From contig JAPKAJ010000127.1 in assembly GCA_028825345.1 (NCBI GenBank), positions 1 through 6,370 on the forward strand: a DNA stretch of 6,370 nucleotides, given 5' to 3'. Shown piece after piece: positions 6,291 through 6,370 of the stretch. How positions within the stretch are numbered: the stretch's first letter is position 1; each line of letters begins with the position of its first letter. Under the pieces are notes generated by a model. It did not search any database. It saw only the letters and a program-made list of their open reading frames with translations, and was not told the origin of the DNA. Source of the DNA: Arenicellales bacterium (GTDB lineage Bacteria > Pseudomonadota > Gammaproteobacteria > Arenicellales > UBA868). Position numbers and translations under genes: made by a program.

Positions 6291-6304
6291 CCAATAGCCA
6301 ACCA
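6288..6304 (-). repeat. TGGTTG direct repeat at the -35 element
   Basis: On the minus strand TGGTTG occurs at 6304-6299 and again at 6293-6288, with start points 11 bp apart, about one helical turn. The downstream copy overlaps the predicted -35 box. The spacing suits two protein subunits bound on the same face of the DNA, but six-base matches are common by chance. Confidence 0.25.
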
Positions 6305-6352
6305 GACTGCCGGGCACAGACTATCGAACCGACAGACAGATCGATGGCTGGC

Positions 6353-6370
6353 TTTATCTTTATCTTTATC
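6353..6370. repeat. Hexanucleotide tandem repeat (TTTATC)3 at the window edge
   Basis: Three perfect copies of TTTATC (GATAAA on the minus strand) end exactly at the last base, so the array may continue outside the window. It lies about 60 bp upstream of the predicted -35 element of the importer operon. No gene is evident between it and the promoter. Confidence 0.7.

Noticed and set aside
6250..6370. Minus-strand frames open from the right edge (27 and 40 codons) as the tail of an upstream gene
   Set aside because: Open frames this short are expected by chance. They run through the promoter region and the hexamer repeat, and their translations show no recognisable protein character.

Overview
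The window looks like an ordinary chromosomal stretch of a Gram-negative bacterium, probably a proteobacterium. The substrate-binding protein has a plain Sec signal peptide with no lipobox cysteine, which implies a periplasm. Base composition is moderate (near 50% G+C by eye) and Shine-Dalgarno sites are clear. No genus can be named from the sequence alone.

The left end (about 1-636) is read on the plus strand. It holds the C-terminal 71 codons of a protein I do not recognise, followed 54 bp later by a complete single-domain Cupin_3 (DUF861-type) protein of 121 aa with its own strong ribosome binding site.

The rest of the window (about 699-6290) is read on the minus strand and converges on the cupin gene. 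It is a complete five-gene ABC importer operon of the dipeptide/oligopeptide/nickel (Dpp/Opp) class. In transcription order it encodes a family 5 periplasmic solute-binding protein (6203-4638), a DppB-type permease (4577-3600), a DppC-type permease (3597-2716), a DppD-type ATPase (2712-1735) and a DppF-type ATPase (1730-699). All five genes are intact with all expected motifs. The four membrane and ATPase genes lie 2-4 bp apart and are probably translationally coupled. A 60-bp gap after the binding-protein gene carries a perfect 14-bp stem-loop, a common arrangement that lets the binding protein be made in excess.

The right end (6204-6370) is the control region of this operon. It shows a strong Shine-Dalgarno site, a plausible sigma-70 promoter, a 30-bp imperfect palindrome over the predicted transcription start (an operator candidate), a TGGTTG direct repeat at the -35 element, and a run of three TTTATC hexamers at the window edge.

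Three downstream starts were chosen over longer reading frames, using Shine-Dalgarno sites and protein architecture: the binding protein at 6203 rather than 6272, the DppB-type permease at 4577 rather than 4631, and the DppF-type ATPase at GTG 1730 rather than TTG 1763. I see no mobile element, CRISPR array, tRNA, rRNA or broken gene, and no evidence of a new multi-gene system. The points worth a second look are regulatory features and small protein details.
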